Assembly (NCBI RefSeq): GCF_000607165.1
Contig: NZ_JFZG01000038.1
Location: forward strand, 1 to 64,000
Length of the DNA stretch: 64,000 nt
Reading direction: 5' to 3'
DNA from: Ralstonia pickettii
GTDB lineage: Bacteria > Pseudomonadota > Gammaproteobacteria > Burkholderiales > Burkholderiaceae
Part shown: in pieces, positions 25,578 to 33,118 of the stretch
Layout: every line of letters starts with the position of its first letter
Numbering within the stretch: position 1 is the first letter of the stretch
The notes under the pieces: model-generated
Databases searched by the model: none
What the model saw: the letters and a program-made list of their open reading frames with translations, nothing else
Told to the model about the DNA's origin: nothing
Translations under genes and position numbers: made by a program

Positions 25578-26885
25578 ATGTCGTTGATGTTGGACATTAC
25601 ACTCGCGGCTGCATTGACAGCCAGTAGCCTTGTCCAGATGGACATGCAGACGCTGCGTGCGGCTGAGCGGACCATTGCCATCACCACGGGCCAGTATCTG
25701 AACGGCCTGCAAGGCGGCGTGAATAAGTACATCGCTACGAACGGCGATGTACTCGCCGGCCGCTCAGCAGGCCCGATTACCAATCCTTCGGGCGGCACCA
25801 TTACGATTGCCAACCCGCTCGCTCCGACCGTCGCAGAGTTGCAGCAGAACGGGTTTTTGCCCTTGGGCTTCACTACCAACAATCCAGGCAAGCTGACGCT
25901 CGCGGTATCCATCCAGCCGTCGAATTGCCCCGGTGTTGGCTGTACCCTGCCGGCGACCATCACCACGAGCCAGTACCGCGATTTGCAGGGCAACGTACGC
26001 AATGACCTGGCGGCGTATGTCATGAATGCGGCTGGCCTCGATGGTGGCCAGGCTCTGCCCGGCAACCCGTCCAACTTCACTGGGGTATCCGGTTCGTGGA
26101 GCCTGCCTAACGCGGGTGGCGGGTCAGGCGCGATTGCTATGCGCGCGGGGTCTCTCACGACCGGCTACGTCGATACCCTGCCCTTCTACAAACTGGATGG
26201 CAGCCGGAAGCTGACTGGCACCATGCAGGCCAACGGGCAGAACATTACCGGGGCCGGCAATATCTCGTCAGCGTCTTTGAACACGGGGCCGGCCACCGCA
26301 AGCACCATGACTCTTCCGGCCGGCAACAGCCTGAAGATTGCGGGCACGGCGCTGTATGGGGATGCCACCAATATCGCGGTGCGTGCTGCGCCTGGCGGGT
26401 CCGCTTACATCCAAGACGTGAACGGCAACTATGTGGCAGTGAACGCCGGCAACGTCAACGCCAACGGCAATGCCAACGTCTCGGGCACCATGTCCGCGTA
26501 TCAAACGACGGCCAGCTACAGCACGGTCTATGGCAATCAAACGGTGTATGGAACCCACACCGTGAACGGCGCGCTGGTCGCAAACAACGTGGTGTACCTG
26601 CCGGCACTGGCTTGGGCTGGCTATGGCTGTTCTGGCAACGCAATCACGACTGATCCTAATGGTCAGGTTCTCTCCTGTCAGGGGGGGGTATGGCGGCCAG
26701 CAGTGGGTAGTTCGAATGGCTCGGTGATTGGTTACATGCAAGCTCCTACCGGATGGATCGACGGCTGGACACATGGCGGCATCTGCGTTGTGGCGAATGG
26801 AAACTGGGATGGCTTGTGTGGCAGCAATGCGCGGTGGGTGCGGTCAGATCAGACGGATGGTTCTCCCAACTCGGGCGGTGGCTGA
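25578..26885 (+). CDS. pilV: PilV tip adhesin (minor pilin)
   Basis: 435 residues. Type IVB pilin-like N-terminus (LDITLAAALTASSLVQMDMQ), a conserved body (GSWSLPNAGGGSG, beta-helix-like NANGNANVSGTM repeats) and a variable C-terminus with Cys pairs. In IncI plasmids the PilV C-terminus is switched by a shufflon and determines recipient choice. Here the gene ends in one fixed C-terminus followed at once by a terminator; no shufflon segments or Rci recombinase are visible. Confidence 0.9.
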   Translation: MSLMLDITLAAALTASSLVQMDMQTLRAAERTIAITTGQYLNGLQGGVNKYIATNGDVLAGRSAGPITNPSGGTITIANPLAPTVAELQQNGFLPLGFTTNNPGKLTLAVSIQPSNCPGVGCTLPATITTSQYRDLQGNVRNDLAAYVMNAAGLDGGQALPGNPSNFTGVSGSWSLPNAGGGSGAIAMRAGSLTTGYVDTLPFYKLDGSRKLTGTMQANGQNITGAGNISSASLNTGPATASTMTLPAGNSLKIAGTALYGDATNIAVRAAPGGSAYIQDVNGNYVAVNAGNVNANGNANVSGTMSAYQTTASYSTVYGNQTVYGTHTVNGALVANNVVYLPALAWAGYGCSGNAITTDPNGQVLSCQGGVWRPAVGSSNGSVIGYMQAPTGWIDGWTHGGICVVANGNWDGLCGSNARWVRSDQTDGSPNSGGG

Positions 26886-26904
26886 TTGGCGGTGAAAGAA
26901 AGAA

Positions 26905-26929
26905 AAAGCCCGGCATGCCGGGCTTTTTT
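26905..26929. terminator. Bidirectional terminator after pilV
   Basis: AAAGCCCGGCATGCCGGGCTTTTTT, between the convergent pilV and lipoprotein genes. Confidence 0.9.
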
Positions 26930-26947
26930 GTGCCTGCGGGAGTCGCG

Positions 26948-28075
26948 TTAGCTCACGTACTTGCTGCGGTTGTTCGTTGCCGTCTTCGCTTTCACCGCGT
27001 TCAGGTTGTTGGTGTACGCGCCGCATGCAGCCGTGTCCAGATAGTCAGATTGACCTTGTGCCAGCGGGTAGCGCAGGTAGTAGCTTGCATGGTCGCCGGT
27101 CGTGCAGGCCGTCACAGCATTCATGGTTTGCACCAGCGCGAGCACATCGTTGGCCGGCAAGCCGCCGCCAACCGTGGACGAGAGCTGCGCGAGAGTGTAG
27201 GGCTGGCTCTCATCGAACGTGCTGCCCGTCCACGTGCCCACGTTGATTGCCTGGCCATTGCTGTCGTTGACAGACGGCGTGCCGGTCACGCTGCTCAGCG
27301 TCAGGACGCGCAGTGCGACGTGCGACGGCAGGTCATGTGCGACGCCGTAGTACTCCACCCCCGTCAACGCGTCAGCGTACGTGTTGTTCGTGTCCTGTGC
27401 CGTGCCAGGCATGATGGCCAAGTAGTCCACGCCGCCATGGCTGCGGTTCCCCGAGGCGATGACGTTGTTGCCCGTCAGGAGTTGCAGCACGGCCGAGGAT
27501 GCCGTCGTGTATGCCGTCGCCAGGCTCTTACCTCCAGTCGATGCCAGATAGGCGATCCGCGTGGACGCCAGGTGCGTCACGGGCGTAATCACGAAGTTCG
27601 ACAGCGAAGTCGTGACATAGGGCGCGACGAGCTGGAGGGCAACGTTCTTCTGCTGCGAGCTATCGGCCTCCGACGCAAACGTGCCGCCCGTGGCGACAAA
27701 GCGCACCATGCCGGCCGGAGCTTGGCTCAGCGTCATGCTGAATGCGCCAGCGGCGTCCGTCGTCGTCGCGCCGAGCTGCGTGCCATTCGTGCCGTCGCTG
27801 TTCACCACGTATGCCGTGACCGTTGCGCCGGCCGTGGGGCCGTTGACCACGGAACCGCTGACGCTCGCCGTGGGCGTGCCGCTTGCAGCCTGGCCGGTAT
27901 ACGGGTCGATCGGCGTTCCTGCCGGCGTTGTCGTCCCACCAGTGCTACCACCCGTGCCGCCGCCGTTCGTGGCCGTGGTGCCGTCGCCGCCACCCCCGCA
28001 GGCCGCCAGGACGAGCGCAAACGATGCCACGGCAATCAGTTTGGCGGAATGGTTGAAAACTCCCTCGTGCTTCAT
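26948..28075 (-). CDS. Surface lipoprotein with carboxypeptidase-like beta domain
   Basis: 375 residues. Lipobox ACGGGG (LAAC, Cys26) is followed by a Gly/Thr-rich spacer and a beta-sandwich resembling carboxypeptidase regulatory/CNA-B domains (ASVSGSVVNGPTAGATVTAY...TTTDAAGAFSMTL), then a larger helical C-terminal domain. Outer-membrane exposure is likely. Convergent with pilV, and served by a promoter of the TAGACA type (28133-28161). It might help mating-pair contact or surface exclusion; that is inference. Confidence 0.7.
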   Translation of the reverse strand: MKHEGVFNHSAKLIAVASFALVLAACGGGGDGTTATNGGGTGGSTGGTTTPAGTPIDPYTGQAASGTPTASVSGSVVNGPTAGATVTAYVVNSDGTNGTQLGATTTDAAGAFSMTLSQAPAGMVRFVATGGTFASEADSSQQKNVALQLVAPYVTTSLSNFVITPVTHLASTRIAYLASTGGKSLATAYTTASSAVLQLLTGNNVIASGNRSHGGVDYLAIMPGTAQDTNNTYADALTGVEYYGVAHDLPSHVALRVLTLSSVTGTPSVNDSNGQAINVGTWTGSTFDESQPYTLAQLSSTVGGGLPANDVLALVQTMNAVTACTTGDHASYYLRYPLAQGQSDYLDTAACGAYTNNLNAVKAKTATNNRSKYVS

Positions 28076-28132
28076 GTTCTTCTCCGGTTGATGAGCTTCT
28101 TGCGAAATGTCCTGATCGATGACTACGATGCC

Positions 28133-28161
28133 ATCATAATCAATGTAATTCGATATGTCTA
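28133..28161 (-). promoter_or_regulatory. TAGACA-type promoter of the lipoprotein gene
   Basis: Minus-strand TAGACA (28161-28156), 17-bp spacer, TATGAT (28138-28133). Partly matches the leading-region promoter box. GTCTATCGCA (28157-28166) recurs inverted as TGCGATAGAC at 28200-28209, the latter followed by a GGGATAC sequence but no good -10. Confidence 0.6.
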
Positions 28162-28222
28162 TCGCAACACCGATTGAATTTTTAAATCATTCCGCAGTGT
28201 GCGATAGACAATGTGGGATACG

Positions 28223-28924
28223 TTAGTGTGAGCTAGCGTCGGTGACGATGATTTCGCGCTTATCGATTTCGGCGCGAAAATCCAACTGCGGTGCGGCAGA
28301 GGCCATTGCTTGAAGTGCGTCGATGAACGTGCCGCGCACCTCGCCTTGTCCTTGGAAGGGATTCGTTGCGTTCCACTTCGGTTCATTCCAGCCGGCCGCT
28401 TTTGCCCATGTCGAGAGCGTTTCGCGTGCCGTCGCGTTTGGCTTGAATGTCCAAGTCAGCACGGGCAGCGGTTCAGGCTTAGGCGGTTCAGGCGCAACCG
28501 GCTTGGCAGCATCCTTGCTGGCCGTGGCGGTTGTGGCATCTTTCGCGCCCTTCCCCGAAACCGGTTTTGCTGCCACTCGAACCGGGTCTTCGGCCTCATC
28601 CTCCGGTTGCGCCTTTTCCCACGTCAGGCCGTTGCCTTCCGTGCGGATCAGCGAAAAAACCGCGTTCAGCCTGTCGTTCGTCTTTCTGTTGCTGGAATAC
28701 CTGCGGTAGCCGGTCTGGCCCGGCGTATCGCCAGCGTCTGTATTCACAGCCTGCAACGGCTGCGCCGCACCCAAGGCGGCTACTGGCTGGGCGGCTTCCT
28801 GGCTGTGAGCCATCCAAGGTGAGACAGCGAGCGCGATTCCCAGCGAGGATCGCGCAACAGCCACACGCATTAATCGCCCCGCAGACATGCTGCGCAGGGC
28901 AAGGCGGTCCATTGAGTTCGTCAT
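28223..28924 (-). CDS. Second TcpQ-domain protein
   Basis: 233 residues. Signal-type N-terminus (about residues 20-41), a Pro/Lys/Ala linker (about 115-150) and a C-terminal TcpQ domain (LTWTFKPNATARETLSTWAKAAGWNE...GTFIDALQAMAS). It resembles the PilL C-terminus but is separate from the pil operon and opposite in strand, so it may be a second secretin partner. The start may be further downstream at one of several Met codons. Confidence 0.7.
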   Translation of the reverse strand: MTNSMDRLALRSMSAGRLMRVAVARSSLGIALAVSPWMAHSQEAAQPVAALGAAQPLQAVNTDAGDTPGQTGYRRYSSNRKTNDRLNAVFSLIRTEGNGLTWEKAQPEDEAEDPVRVAAKPVSGKGAKDATTATASKDAAKPVAPEPPKPEPLPVLTWTFKPNATARETLSTWAKAAGWNEPKWNATNPFQGQGEVRGTFIDALQAMASAAPQLDFRAEIDKREIIVTDASSH

Positions 28925-29082
28925 CTGTTACCAAACGCCGCGCGAACGCGGCGAACGAGGTATGCGTTCGATTTTGGAATCGCGGTCGTTGACGCGACTC
29001 CCCCCTGTTCAAACGAGCTGCGCGCTAAGCGCGCCCACCCTAGCCGAGAGGCTGCACGGATTGTAGCGCACGGAAGCGCCAA

Positions 29083-29102
29083 ATGCCGCATGCATGCGGC
29101 AT
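29083..29102. terminator. 20-bp perfect palindrome, likely terminator
   Basis: ATGCCGCATGCATGCGGCAT followed on the plus strand by ATTTT, and immediately downstream of the minus-strand HTH gene. Could terminate that gene or act as a binding site. Confidence 0.5.
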
Positions 29103-29105
29103 ATT

Positions 29106-29306
29106 TTAGGCGTTCTGCTGGCTGAAGGCCAAGCCGTAATAGGCGTCGGCTATCCGCTGCGGCACGATTTCTCCCACCCTCTCATAGCGGCCAATTTGCG
29201 AGCGACTTAACCCCCACCGTTGGGCTAATTCCACTTGAGTGAGCCCAGCTTTCTTCCGCAGGGCCGCAGCGTCCTCGCCGTATAGAGGGCGCTTGGATTT
29301 GCTCAT
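29106..29306 (-). CDS. XRE-type helix-turn-helix regulator, 66 aa
   Basis: A compact lambda-repressor-like DNA-binding domain: LRKKAGLTQVELAQRWGLSRSQIGRYERVG is the helix-turn-helix core. No effector domain. It lies next to the series of TAGACA promoter units and could be their regulator, or act on its own promoter; the sequence does not prove either. Confidence 0.85.
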   Translation of the reverse strand: MSKSKRPLYGEDAAALRKKAGLTQVELAQRWGLSRSQIGRYERVGEIVPQRIADAYYGLAFSQQNA

Positions 29307-29407
29307 TGGCGCATCCCCTCTTCTGTCTGGTTATGTGGCGTTACCGCTGGGCGCAAGCGCTGGCGGCCCGTGGATTCTACCGACTGTCGGCCGGCATGCC
29401 ACGGTGC

Positions 29408-29676
29408 CCGCTGGTGTCCTGTGCCGGGATACGGGGTCGTGGCCGCTTGTGCGGCCCCGAGGGCTACCGCCCCGGCCCCTACCGGCACACCCGACAGTCC
29501 CCCGGACTGTCGGGCAAGGGACAGCACCAGCGGAATACGCCTGGCCGGTCATCAACGGCAGAGCTGGCTTGCAATAAGGGGGGGCTATCAGGCGCTTATG
29601 CCAATCGGTATGCCCTATCGAACAGTGAGCCGCATTAAAACAATCAATCAATTTTGAGATAGACAAAACGAGATAC
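29408..29676 (+). repeat. 269-bp repeat, copy A, with branched fold, ending in promoter box
   Basis: Nearly identical and equal in length to 31927-32195. An outer stem GCTGGTG/CACCAGC (29410-29416, 29525-29531) encloses GTGCCGG/CCGGCAC (29421-29427, 29482-29488) with an inner GGCCGC-TTGT-GCGGCC hairpin, and an 11-bp stem CCCGACAGTCC-CCC-GGACTGTCGGG (29490-29514). The repeat runs to the end of the promoter box. Such structures suit single-stranded DNA entering a recipient, e.g. as priming or ssDNA promoter sites. The bases 29307-29407 hold no gene. Confidence 0.85.
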
Positions 29677-29688
29677 ATTAACTATAAT
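29658..29688 (+). promoter_or_regulatory. Leading-region promoter P1
   Basis: Box GATAGACAAAACGAGATAC at 29658-29676. It contains -35 TAGACA (29660-29665), with TATAAT (29683-29688) 17 bp on. Drives five small genes up to the terminator at 30982. Confidence 0.88.
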
Positions 29689-29716
29689 GGTTGCATGGTT
29701 AACGAGGGGGTGAAGC

Positions 29717-29878
29717 GTGACGCGAGAAGAAGCAATGAGTGCATTTCGTGAGCTGGTACGTCAGTACGGCTTGCAATGGAATGCGAGCGTTCCTGCGGTG
29801 GCTTACGAGAAGTTGAACGAGGTCAACAAGGTTCTGACCACGGCAGATCGCCGTGAAGCGCTTGGCCTGCCAAACTGA
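29717..29878 (+). CDS. Small hypothetical protein, 53 aa (unit 1)
   Basis: GTG start after GAGGGGG. Sequence begins MTREEAMSAFRELVRQYGLQ; helical, soluble, with a conserved-looking core. First gene behind promoter P1. Position in the predicted leading region suggests an early-expressed role; function unknown. Confidence 0.6.
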   Translation: MTREEAMSAFRELVRQYGLQWNASVPAVAYEKLNEVNKVLTTADRREALGLPN

Positions 29879-29893
29879 AACAAGGGGGTGATG

Positions 29894-30292
29894 ATGGATA
29901 TCAATCTGAAGCTGGAAGTTTCCGACCAATTCCTTTGGGACGTGTTGTGCACGGCCGTAGAAGGTGGGTCCAACTATTGGGCACAGTTCAAGACGCTGGA
30001 ACGCTACGAAGGCGAGCACGGCCCGGAGCATGCACGCGTGCGCGTGACCGAGTATGGGGACGCGGATAGCGCGGTTAGCCGCAAGGAAATTGGCTTGACT
30101 GATCTGGCGGAAGGCATGCGCCGCATCATGACGCGCACCATGGACAAGCCCGAAGACCATGCGAACGTGCACAGCTCGCACAGTGGGGCGCTACTCGTCG
30201 CAGTAGTCGAGGACGACGCCGGTCAGGTGGACGGCGAGCTGGCTGACCTCATCTTGCAGGCCGCCATGTTCGGCCACATCGTCTACGGATGA
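29894..30292 (+). CDS. Hypothetical acidic protein, 132 aa (unit 1)
   Basis: Begins MDINLKLEVSDQFLWDVLCT; starts at 29888 (GTG) or 29891 are also possible, but 29894 fits the AAGGGGG best. The protein is acidic, with a likely alpha/beta fold; LLVAVVEDDAGQVDGELADL near the end. Such acidic DNA-mimic-like content is seen in some anti-restriction proteins, but no specific family is recognised. Confidence 0.6.
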   Translation: MDINLKLEVSDQFLWDVLCTAVEGGSNYWAQFKTLERYEGEHGPEHARVRVTEYGDADSAVSRKEIGLTDLAEGMRRIMTRTMDKPEDHANVHSSHSGALLVAVVEDDAGQVDGELADLILQAAMFGHIVYG

Positions 30293-30307
30293 TAGGAGGA
30301 AGCGGCG

Positions 30308-30541
30308 ATGACCAAGACGATGCAGAAGCTGCTGGACCGCCGCGATGGCCAAGTCTGTATCGCCGTGTCCGGTGCACGTGAATCGGCTGCCGCACGTGCG
30401 TTGGTCGCCGCTGGCCTTGCTATCCGGTACGACAATCAATCGAAGTTAGTGAGCGGCAAGAGCTACTACAACCACTTCCATCGCGGGTGGGCGACCGCCA
30501 AGCCGTACAGCGACATTGGCGGCGTTCTGCATTTCGCCTAA
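30308..30541 (+). CDS. Hypothetical 77-aa protein (unit 1)
   Basis: Starts MTKTMQKLLDRRDGQVCIAV with GGAGG upstream. Mixed helix/strand, with two Tyr-rich stretches. Tightly packed between its neighbours; function unknown. Confidence 0.6.
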   Translation: MTKTMQKLLDRRDGQVCIAVSGARESAAARALVAAGLAIRYDNQSKLVSGKSYYNHFHRGWATAKPYSDIGGVLHFA

Positions 30542-30571
30542 CCCGCGCTGCCGACCAACAAGGGAACGACG

Positions 30572-30778
30572 ATGGCACGCGACAACCAATACAGCCCGAA
30601 CCAAGGCGGCGCTGACATGCTGAAGTTTTGCCAAACGGCGCGCAAGGATTTGATGGCAAACATCAACCCGCTTGACAGCCTGGAATCGAAAATCGAAGCA
30701 AAGGCAAAAATCATGTCGATGGACTACAACGAGCTGCGGGCAGAGATGATCCGGATTAGCAGGACCGCGATTGCCTAA
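30572..30778 (+). CDS. Hypothetical 68-aa protein (unit 1)
   Basis: Starts MARDNQYSPNQGGADMLKFC, helical, with AAGGGA upstream. Follows 30 bp after the previous gene. Function unknown. Confidence 0.55.
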   Translation: MARDNQYSPNQGGADMLKFCQTARKDLMANINPLDSLESKIEAKAKIMSMDYNELRAEMIRISRTAIA

Positions 30779-30808
30779 CCCCCGCCACTGAACACACGAG
30801 AGACAGCA

Positions 30809-30961
30809 ATGCCCGTCTTCATCATTCGCCGCGATGGCAAGTACCTGACCGCGTGGAACACATGGACCGCTGACTGGATGGAGGCCACCGAATACACCGA
30901 CGAACAGCTCGCCAAGGCCGCAGCCGAGCGCCAAGGCGGCACGGTAGTCGTGATCGACTGA
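30809..30961 (+). CDS. Small hypothetical protein, 50 aa (unit 1)
   Basis: MPVFIIRRDGKYLTAWNTWT start with GAGAGA upstream; beta-strand N-terminus and a helix (DEQLAKAAAERQGG). Last gene of unit 1, followed by a terminator 21 bp later. Function unknown. Confidence 0.55.
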   Translation: MPVFIIRRDGKYLTAWNTWTADWMEATEYTDEQLAKAAAERQGGTVVVID

Positions 30962-30981
30962 CACCCGAGGAATGGACAGAG

Positions 30982-31018
30982 AACGCCCCTTGGCGAACGC
31001 CTAGGGGCGTTTCTCTTT
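30982..31018 (+). terminator. Terminator of unit 1
   Basis: AACGCCCC and GGGGCGTTT arms with a loop and T-rich tail; the same terminator type recurs at 31864-31900. Confidence 0.85.
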
Positions 31019-31070
31019 GCGGCAATAGCTATCGCCAATCGACAGCCATCAAATAATGCAATTGCAATGA

Positions 31071-31101
31071 GATAGACAAAACGAGATACGTGAATTATAC
31101 T
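31071..31101 (+). promoter_or_regulatory. Leading-region promoter P2
   Basis: Identical 19-bp box at 31071-31089; TAGACA, 17-bp spacer, TATACT (31096-31101). Confidence 0.88.
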
Positions 31102-31131
31102 AGTCCCATAGTGATCGAGGGAGATGAAACC

Positions 31132-31365
31132 ATGAAGCCGGAAATCAAGAACACGCGTGAGCTGACGGAAGCTACGCAGCCACGTCAAAAGCGCCACACC
31201 CTTTTCGACCGGTCGTTCGCCATCGTGGCTGAGTTTCCCGACAGTGAGGACGGCACGCGCGAAGCCAATGCCTTCATGGAAGAACACCCCGGCGCGGCTG
31301 TGCTGGAAGTGATCGGCGGTCGCGTGATACTCGCTGACAAAGCCGACAAGGGCATCGCCATTTAA
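31132..31365 (+). CDS. Hypothetical 77-aa protein (unit 2)
   Basis: Start MKPEIKNTRELTEATQPRQK with GAGGGAGA upstream. The second half (FDRSFAIVAEFPDSEDGTREANAFMEEHPGAAVLEV) reads like a small alpha/beta domain. First gene after P2. Function unknown. Confidence 0.6.
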   Translation: MKPEIKNTRELTEATQPRQKRHTLFDRSFAIVAEFPDSEDGTREANAFMEEHPGAAVLEVIGGRVILADKADKGIAI

Positions 31366-31390
31366 CGCTACTGGATGAAAGGGGATGGCG

Positions 31391-31579
31391 ATGAAAACGC
31401 CGATGACGATTCCGAGTGAGTTGCGCGAGCTGATCGCAGAGGTGAAGGCTCGCAACGCGAGCAACAGCAACGCAGTGGAGGATTTGCAAGAAGTGCTGCG
31501 CACCGATTGGGGATGGGATGTACCCCGTTGCTTGGCAAGCGATTTCATTGAATCCGCTTGTGCCACCGCTGGCAACTGA
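31391..31579 (+). CDS. Hypothetical 62-aa protein (unit 2)
   Basis: Starts at MKTPMTIPSELRELIAEV (GGGG upstream; ATG 31385 is an alternative). Helical with a Trp-Gly-Trp stretch, no recognised domain. Function unknown. Confidence 0.55.
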   Translation: MKTPMTIPSELRELIAEVKARNASNSNAVEDLQEVLRTDWGWDVPRCLASDFIESACATAGN

Positions 31580-31594
31580 GCAGAGAGGCAACCC

Positions 31595-31837
31595 GTGCTG
31601 ACAACCGAACAGGCTGCGAAGCGTCGTGCCGAATTTCTCCAAAAGCTTCAAACGTTGCTGACCGAATACAACGCGTCGATTTCGTGGTCCTGCGACCCGT
31701 GCAGCGATACGCATGGCGTCTATGGAGACGTTATAACTGTCGATGTGGATGGGCGTGAAGCGGTCCGCACTGATGAGGGCTGCGGATATTTGGACGCCGA
31801 AAACCTGAAAGCGCTTCTGACCTGGGGGGGTGCCTAG
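31595..31837 (+). CDS. Hypothetical 80-aa protein (unit 2)
   Basis: GTG start, GAGAGG upstream. Helical N-terminus, then SWSCDPCSDTHGVYGD and a strand region; the two Cys could bind metal. Function unknown. Confidence 0.6.
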   Translation: MLTTEQAAKRRAEFLQKLQTLLTEYNASISWSCDPCSDTHGVYGDVITVDVDGREAVRTDEGCGYLDAENLKALLTWGGA

Positions 31838-31863
31838 CACAACTCTGGAAAGGGATAACCATG

Positions 31864-31900
31864 ACGCCCCTTGGTGAATGCCGAGGGGCGTTTTGCGTTT
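31864..31900 (+). terminator. Terminator of unit 2
   Basis: ACGCCCC...GGGGCGTTTTGCGTTT stem-loop, closely related to the unit 1 terminator. Confidence 0.82.
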
Positions 31901-31926
31901 GGGCGATGGTTCGCGAAGGTTGGTGG

Positions 31927-32195
31927 CCGCTGGTGTCCTGTGCCGGGATACGGGGTCGTGGCCGCTTGTGCGGCCCCGAGGGCTACGGCCCCAGCCCCTA
32001 CCGGCACACCCGACAGTCCCCCGGACTGTCGGGCAAGGGACAGCACCAGCGGAATACGCCTGGCCGGTCATCAACGGCAGAGCTGGCTTGCAATAAGGGG
32101 GGTCTATCAGACGCTCATGCCAATCGGCGCACCCTATCGAACAGTGAGCGGCATTAAAACAATCAATCAATCGAGGGATAGACAAAACGAGATAC
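31927..32195 (+). repeat. 269-bp repeat, copy B
   Basis: Same length as copy A, offset 2519 bp, without gaps; all stems of the branched fold are kept. The last 19 bases are the promoter box of unit 3. Confidence 0.85.
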
Positions 32196-32207
32196 GAAAC
32201 GTATAAT
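32177..32207 (+). promoter_or_regulatory. Leading-region promoter P3
   Basis: 19-bp box at 32177-32195; TATAAT at 32202-32207. Drives the 32260 and 32702 genes. Confidence 0.88.
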
Positions 32208-32259
32208 TGTTTACATGGCGATCGAGACAGACACTGCAAACGGAAAGAGGAATCGCGTC

Positions 32260-32691
32260 ATGACCGCAGCAACCAAGATCGGAATGAAGACCATTGTTGT
32301 TACTCGTGCAGAAGGCCCGTTTGGTGCTTGCGGTCGGTCGGAAAAGTGCAGCACGTTTGAGCAAGCAAATGGTGTTCTGAGGGCATGGAGCGCGACGGCA
32401 CCAGCCAACGGCGGCTACGACAAGTGCGATTTCATGATCGAGTTTGACGACGGATTCATCTACAAGGGGCGCTACGACCTGTATCACGGCTCCGTGAAAA
32501 CTGCCGACGTAGGCGAACACGTGCGATCCCTGGCGCTGTTCTATACGGGTCGCGTCACGCCTGACCACATGACCCAGGAATCCCATCTGGCATTCCTGCG
32601 GAAAAGGGGCGCAGAAGCATGCGAGAGCTACCAGCACCTTATCGACAACTATGAAATCGGGTGCGAGGCAATCCCGGCATCGCTGCTCTGA
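32260..32691 (+). CDS. LPD25-like hypothetical protein, 143 aa (unit 3)
   Basis: Start MTAATKIGMKTIVVTRAEGP at 32260 has AAAGAGGAA upstream; the leader ATG at 32215 is at the predicted transcript start and less likely. The middle (GYDKCDFMIEFDDGFIYKGRYDLYHG) follows the pattern of a large polyvalent protein-associated domain (LPD25-like), found in mobile-element proteins. The family call is from memory and tentative. A role in early establishment is possible. Confidence 0.6.
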   Translation: MTAATKIGMKTIVVTRAEGPFGACGRSEKCSTFEQANGVLRAWSATAPANGGYDKCDFMIEFDDGFIYKGRYDLYHGSVKTADVGEHVRSLALFYTGRVTPDHMTQESHLAFLRKRGAEACESYQHLIDNYEIGCEAIPASLL

Positions 32692-32701
32692 GGGCGTGGC
32701 T

Positions 32702-32929
32702 ATGGCCTCTGCTTACTTCGCTCCCCTTGTTTTGCTCCCAACCATTATTACCGCGCCGGGGAAATATCTCACACGGAGCGGCGCGGTTGTGACGGTTGAA
32801 TCGGCCTCGCAGAAACACGATTTCCGGTGTGTTGGCGCATACCCGTGCGGGACTCGCGAGGGCTGGCATAAGAGCGGGCGCATCTTCGCTGGTTGTCTCA
32901 CTGTGAACGACATTGTTGCTGCCGCTTAG
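32702..32929 (+). CDS. Hypothetical 75-aa protein (unit 3)
   Basis: MASAYFAPLVLLPTIITAPG start; YLTRSGAVVTVESAS with W and GR later recalls small phage proteins with a strand-rich fold. Weak ribosome-binding site (GAGGGCGTGG). Function unknown. Confidence 0.5.
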   Translation: MASAYFAPLVLLPTIITAPGKYLTRSGAVVTVESASQKHDFRCVGAYPCGTREGWHKSGRIFAGCLTVNDIVAAA

Positions 32930-32959
32930 GTGGGCACCGGCCCGGCAGCGTAAAGACGT

Positions 32960-32984
32960 AGGCCCGAGAACGGGCCTTTTATTT
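32960..32984 (+). terminator. Terminator of unit 3
   Basis: AGGCCCGAGAACGGGCCTTTTATTT hairpin. Confidence 0.85.
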
Positions 32985-33044
32985 GGCGGGCAGATCGGTG
33001 GCTATCAGGTAATCAAGCTGATCGGAAAATTCAATCTAAATAGA

Positions 33045-33075
33045 GATAGACAAAACGAGATACGCAGGTTAGAAT
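33045..33075 (+). promoter_or_regulatory. Leading-region promoter P4
   Basis: Box at 33045-33063; TAGACA, 17-bp spacer, TAGAAT (33070-33075). Confidence 0.87.
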
Positions 33076-33118
33076 TATTCCCATGGTGAACGAACAAGCA
33101 CTGACAGGGGGTTACACA

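Noticed and set aside
26753-28177. 474-aa plus-strand open frame
   Set aside because: Starts inside pilV and runs antisense through the lipoprotein gene and the terminator; Arg/His-rich.
29408-32195. Insertion sequence as explanation of the 269-bp repeats
   Set aside because: No transposase, no terminal inverted repeats and no target duplications; the copies end in a promoter box.
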